NCBI GenBank assembly: GCA_017476665.1
Contig: JAFUZJ010000040.1
Coordinates: forward strand, 62,001-126,000
Direction: 5' to 3'
DNA length: 64,000 bases
Source of the DNA: Lachnospiraceae bacterium
GTDB taxonomy: Bacteria; Bacillota; Clostridia; Lachnospirales; Lachnospiraceae
Below, one piece after another: positions 61,178 to 64,000 of the stretch. The notes below the pieces were generated by a model. The model had not been told where the DNA came from, did no database searches, and saw nothing but the letters and a program-made list of their open reading frames with translations. A program made the translations under genes and the position numbers. Numbering within the stretch: the first letter of the stretch is position 1; each line of letters starts with the position of its first letter.

Positions 61178-62398
61178 TTACAGGTATTTCTTCAGCGTCT
61201 CCGCCTTATCCGTCTTCTCCCACGGCAGATCCACATCGGTGCGTCCGAAGTGACCGTAGCTGGAGGTCGCCTTGTAGATGGGTCTTCTCAGATCCAGCAT
61301 CTTGATGATGCCGGCAGGTCTCAAGTCAAAGTTATCACGGATGATCTCCACCAGCTTCTCATCGCTGAGTTTCCCGGAGCCATAAGTATCCACCATGATG
61401 GAGGTGGGCTTTGCCACACCGATGGCGTAGGACAACTGGATCTCACACTGGTCAGCCAGTCCCGCTGCCACGATATTCTTTGCCACATAGCGGGCCGCAT
61501 AAGCCGCGCTTCTGTCCACCTTGGTGCAGTCCTTGCCGGAGAATGCGCCGCCGCCATGGCTCGCATATCCGCCGTAGGTGTCCACAATGATCTTCCGTCC
61601 GGTCAGACCGCTGTCGCCGTTGGGACCGCCAATCACGAAACGGCCGGTGGGATTGATGAAGAACTTGGTGTCCGCATCGATCATCTCTGCAGGCAGCACC
61701 GGATCAAACACATACTTTCTGATATCTTTATGGATCTGCTCCTGGGTCACATCCGCATCATGCTGGGTGGAAAGCACCACTGCTTCCAGACGCACCGGCT
61801 TGCCGTTCTCGTCATACTCCACGGAAACCTGGCTCTTGCCGTCGGGACGAAGATAAGGCAGAGTGCCGTTCTTTCTCACCTCGGTAAGCTTCTTGGTCAG
61901 CTTGTGGGCCAATGCAATGGGATAGGGCATCAGCTCCGGTGTCTCATTGGTGGCATAACCGAACATCATGCCCTGGTCCCCTGCGCCGATGGCATCCAGC
62001 TCATCCTCGGACATATTTTTCTCACTCTGATTGCCGGAGGCATCCTCCGCGCCGCCTCTCTGCTCCAATGCCTTGTCCACGCCCATGGCAATGTCCGCGG
62101 ACTGCTTGTCCAAAGATACAAACACCGCGCAGGTGTTGCCGTCAAAGCCCTTCTCGGAAGAATCATAGCCGATATCCAGCACCGTCTTTCTCACGATAGC
62201 CGGAATATCCACGTTTGCCTTGGTCGTAATCTCACCCATTACCAGCACAAAGCCCGTATTGGTGCAGGTCTCACAGGCCACACGGCTGAACGGATCCTGC
62301 TCCATCAACGCGTCCAGTACGGCATCGGAAACCGCGTCGCATATTTTATCGGGATGTCCTTCGGTAACAGATTCGGAAGTAAATAATCTTTTTTCCAT
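61178..62398 (-). CDS. metK: S-adenosylmethionine synthetase
   Basis: A 406-residue enzyme making SAM from methionine and ATP. The motifs [58 protein letters not shown] and the final [14 protein letters not shown] are all present. The length is slightly above the usual 380-400, owing to a small insert near [17 protein letters not shown]. The start at 62398 follows AAAGGAGAG. A SAM-I riboswitch precedes it, so SAM shuts off its own synthesis. Confidence 0.97.
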   Translation of the reverse strand: MEKRLFTSESVTEGHPDKICDAVSDAVLDALMEQDPFSRVACETCTNTGFVLVMGEITTKANVDIPAIVRKTVLDIGYDSSEKGFDGNTCAVFVSLDKQSADIAMGVDKALEQRGGAEDASGNQSEKNMSEDELDAIGAGDQGMMFGYATNETPELMPYPIALAHKLTKKLTEVRKNGTLPYLRPDGKSQVSVEYDENGKPVRLEAVVLSTQHDADVTQEQIHKDIRKYVFDPVLPAEMIDADTKFFINPTGRFVIGGPNGDSGLTGRKIIVDTYGGYASHGGGAFSGKDCTKVDRSAAYAARYVAKNIVAAGLADQCEIQLSYAIGVAKPTSIMVDTYGSGKLSDEKLVEIIRDNFDLRPAGIIKMLDLRRPIYKATSSYGHFGRTDVDLPWEKTDKAETLKKYL

Positions 62399-62419
62399 CT
62401 TTTCTCTCCTTTTTGTATT

Positions 62420-62452
62420 ATAAAATCCGCTTATCAAACAATAAGCGGATTT
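62420..62452 (-). terminator. SAM riboswitch expression-platform terminator
   Basis: On the minus strand a perfect 12-bp stem (AAATCCGCTTAT/ATAAGCGGATTT) with a 6-base loop and a short T-rich tail, just before the metK ribosome site. It would form when SAM stabilises the aptamer. Confidence 0.85.
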
Positions 62453-62473
62453 GAAAATTTCCCTATTCAACTC

Positions 62474-62611
62474 CTCTTATTGTTCGACCTGCCCGTCGCT
62501 TAGCATTGCCGCGCGATCCTGCAGGATTAATCGCTCAGGTGGGCACCTTCCCTTCCGGGGGTTGCCGTGGCTTCATCGGTCCTATGTACCTCCACCAACT
62601 CTGAATAAGAG
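62474..62611 (-). ncRNA. SAM-I (S-box) riboswitch
   Basis: Minus-strand aptamer with the P1 stem CTCTTAT (62611 side) and ATAAGAG (62474-62480). The conserved core GATGAAGCC and GGCAACC, the AAGGTGCC segment, and a GAGCGATTAATCC turn region match the S-box family. It controls metK by transcription termination through the hairpin at 62420-62452. Confidence 0.95.
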
Positions 62612-62630
62612 ACTCTATTTATTTAATATA

Positions 62631-62659
62631 ACTCTACTATGATATGACCTGTTTGTCAA
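62631..62659 (-). promoter_or_regulatory. Promoter of the metK riboswitch transcript
   Basis: Minus-strand TTGACA (62654-62659), a 17-base spacer and TAGAGT (62631-62636), overlapping the murA stop codon. Confidence 0.65.
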
Positions 62660-63948
62660 CCGGTTTTCAGCTTAAATTTCTGAAAATCACGCTCCGTCTC
62701 GATGATATCGATCTGCGCTCCCAGCGCCTGAAGCTTCAGGTGGAAGTCCTCATATCCTCTCTCGATGTAACGGATATCATCCACCGTGCTGTAGCCTTCC
62801 GCAGCCAGTGCCGCCAGAACCAACGCCGCACCCGCACGCAGATCCGGTGCCGAAATGCTGGCTCCGGTATATTTCTTCATACCATTGATCACGGCCACAT
62901 TGCCCTCGACCTTGATATTCGCCCCCATGCGGATCAGCTCGTCCACATATTTGAAACGATTTTCAAAAATACTCTCTGTCACAATGCTTGTCCCCTGAGA
63001 CAAAGCCAACGCCACCGTGATCTGGGGCTGCATGTCCGTAGGGAATCCCGGATAGGGAAGCGTCTTTACCTGCGTATGGCGCAAAGGCTTGGAAGCCACC
63101 ACGCGCACACAGTCATCCTCCTCCTTCACCTCGCATCCGATCTCCAACAGCTTGGATGTGATAGACTCCAGATGCTTGGTGATCACATTCTTCACCGTCA
63201 CATCCCCCTTGGTGATTGCCGCGGCAAACATAAATGTCCCCGCCTCGATCTGATCAGGGATGATCATATACTCCGAACCATGCAGCTTCTGTACGCCTCT
63301 GATTCGGATCACATCCGTACCGGCGCCTCTGATGTTGGCGCCCATACTGTTTAGGAAGTTCGCCAGGTCAACCACATGGGGCTCTTTCGCCGCATTTTCG
63401 ATGATGGTCTTACCTTCTGCCAGCGTCGCTGCCATCATCACATTGATGGTCGCACCCACGCTGACCACATCCATGTAGATGTGGCTGCCCACCAGATGCT
63501 CGGCCTTTGCCCGGATCCTGCCAAACTCAATACTCACCTTGGCCCCCAACGCCTCGAAGCCCTTGATGTGCTGATCGATGGCACGGCTGCCGATATCGCA
63601 GCCGCCCGGCAGCACCACATCCGCCTCTTTGTATTTTCCCAAGAGCGCTCCTACCAGATAGTAGGAAGCTCTGATCTTTTTCAGTTTGTCACTGACCACC
63701 GTAGTGGTGGTGATGTTCGCCGCGTTGATGGTCGCCTGATGGCGTCCCGCCCGCTTCATCATCACGCCGATGTCCTGCATCGCGGACAACAGCACATTTG
63801 TATCACGCACGTCCGGAATATTTTCTATATGAACTGTTTCATCCGTCATCAGAGAAGCCGCAAGAATAGGAAGAGCTGCATTCTTAGCCCCTCCTATCTC
63901 CACTTCACCCACTAATGGATTACCGCCTTTGATCGCGTATTGTTCCAT
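62656..63948 (-). CDS. murA: UDP-N-acetylglucosamine 1-carboxyvinyltransferase
   Basis: A 430-residue enzyme starting peptidoglycan precursor synthesis by adding enolpyruvyl from PEP to UDP-GlcNAc. It opens MEQYAIKGGNPLVGEVEIGGAKNAALPILAA. The active-site Cys is C117 in LPGGCDIGSRAIDQH; the residues around it differ from the common CAIGxRPVDLH, suggesting a second-type MurA. The C-terminal AGAALVLAALAAEGYSTVDDI is typical. Cys retention predicts fosfomycin sensitivity. The ATG at 63948 has a distant GAGG; a TTG at 63972 is an alternative. Confidence 0.94.
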   Translation of the reverse strand: MEQYAIKGGNPLVGEVEIGGAKNAALPILAASLMTDETVHIENIPDVRDTNVLLSAMQDIGVMMKRAGRHQATINAANITTTTVVSDKLKKIRASYYLVGALLGKYKEADVVLPGGCDIGSRAIDQHIKGFEALGAKVSIEFGRIRAKAEHLVGSHIYMDVVSVGATINVMMAATLAEGKTIIENAAKEPHVVDLANFLNSMGANIRGAGTDVIRIRGVQKLHGSEYMIIPDQIEAGTFMFAAAITKGDVTVKNVITKHLESITSKLLEIGCEVKEEDDCVRVVASKPLRHTQVKTLPYPGFPTDMQPQITVALALSQGTSIVTESIFENRFKYVDELIRMGANIKVEGNVAVINGMKKYTGASISAPDLRAGAALVLAALAAEGYSTVDDIRYIERGYEDFHLKLQALGAQIDIIETERDFQKFKLKTG

Positions 63949-64000
63949 TTTGTTGCTTACCTCTTGTTTCAAAACCGGCGCATCCGCTCTTATCCCGCGA

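Noticed and set aside
1-64000. tRNA, rRNA or insertion sequence
   Set aside because: No cloverleaf-like tRNA gene, rRNA stretch or transposase was found by reading; a tRNA scan would confirm.

Overview
The window reads as chromosomal DNA of a motile, Gram-positive, anaerobic gut-type Firmicute, most likely a Lachnospiraceae member. This is inferred from the flgM-flgN-flgK-flgK, flgL-fliW-csrA and flagellin-flaG-fliD gene order, a membrane pyrophosphatase, a SAM-I riboswitch ahead of metK, strong GGAGG ribosome sites, sigma-A promoters with 17-base spacers, and moderate G+C. No rRNA, tRNA, insertion sequence or CRISPR array was found. Almost all genes lie on the minus strand.

1-11,007 (minus): late flagellar genes. 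FlgM (anti-sigma), FlgN (chaperone), two tandem FlgK paralogues, FlgL, FliW, CsrA, flagellin, FlaG and FliD (cut by the window edge). Sigma-28 (SigD) promoters precede flgM, flgL and the flagellin gene. A sigma-A promoter precedes fliW-csrA, and the flagellin leader carries three AGGA motifs suited to CsrA. 11,159-14,360 (plus): two multi-pass membrane proteins resembling GT-C glycosyltransferases, divergent from flgM.

14,474-26,506: pyrophosphatase hppA with a near-perfect CcpA cre box; divergent EAL phosphodiesterase and PilZ genes; a cysK-rrf2-(hydrolase/peroxidase fusion) operon with a perfect palindrome at its promoter; aroA; a carbamate-kinase-like gene; and a protein with a proline-rich tract followed by about eight SHOCT-like repeats.

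26,606-38,402 (minus): one long co-directional run. It holds a zinc-ribbon membrane protein, a secreted metallophosphoesterase, a secreted beta-propeller, an MFS transporter, the decayed remains of a NusG-II/Gx-transporter pair, a MATE exporter, an HD-GYP protein, a hybrid histidine kinase, a response regulator, a YqeY protein and a small membrane protein. The c-di-GMP enzymes and the flagellar block suggest local concentration of motile/sessile switching functions.

38,546-41,819: an XRE regulator with an unknown partner and a palindromic operator, a small membrane protein, and a PD-(D/E)XK nuclease-like gene. The nuclease-like gene is preceded by a tandem array of four inverted repeats of about 75 bp, the most unusual structure in the window.

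41,820-63,948 (minus): mostly housekeeping genes. These are lysS, greA, dusB, coaX, birA, argF, an SPFH/NfeD pair, a cell-wall hydrolase, proC, a TrmH-type methyltransferase, pfkA, dnaE, metK with its riboswitch, and murA, with a few unknown genes between them. All assignments come from reading the sequence; no database search was run.
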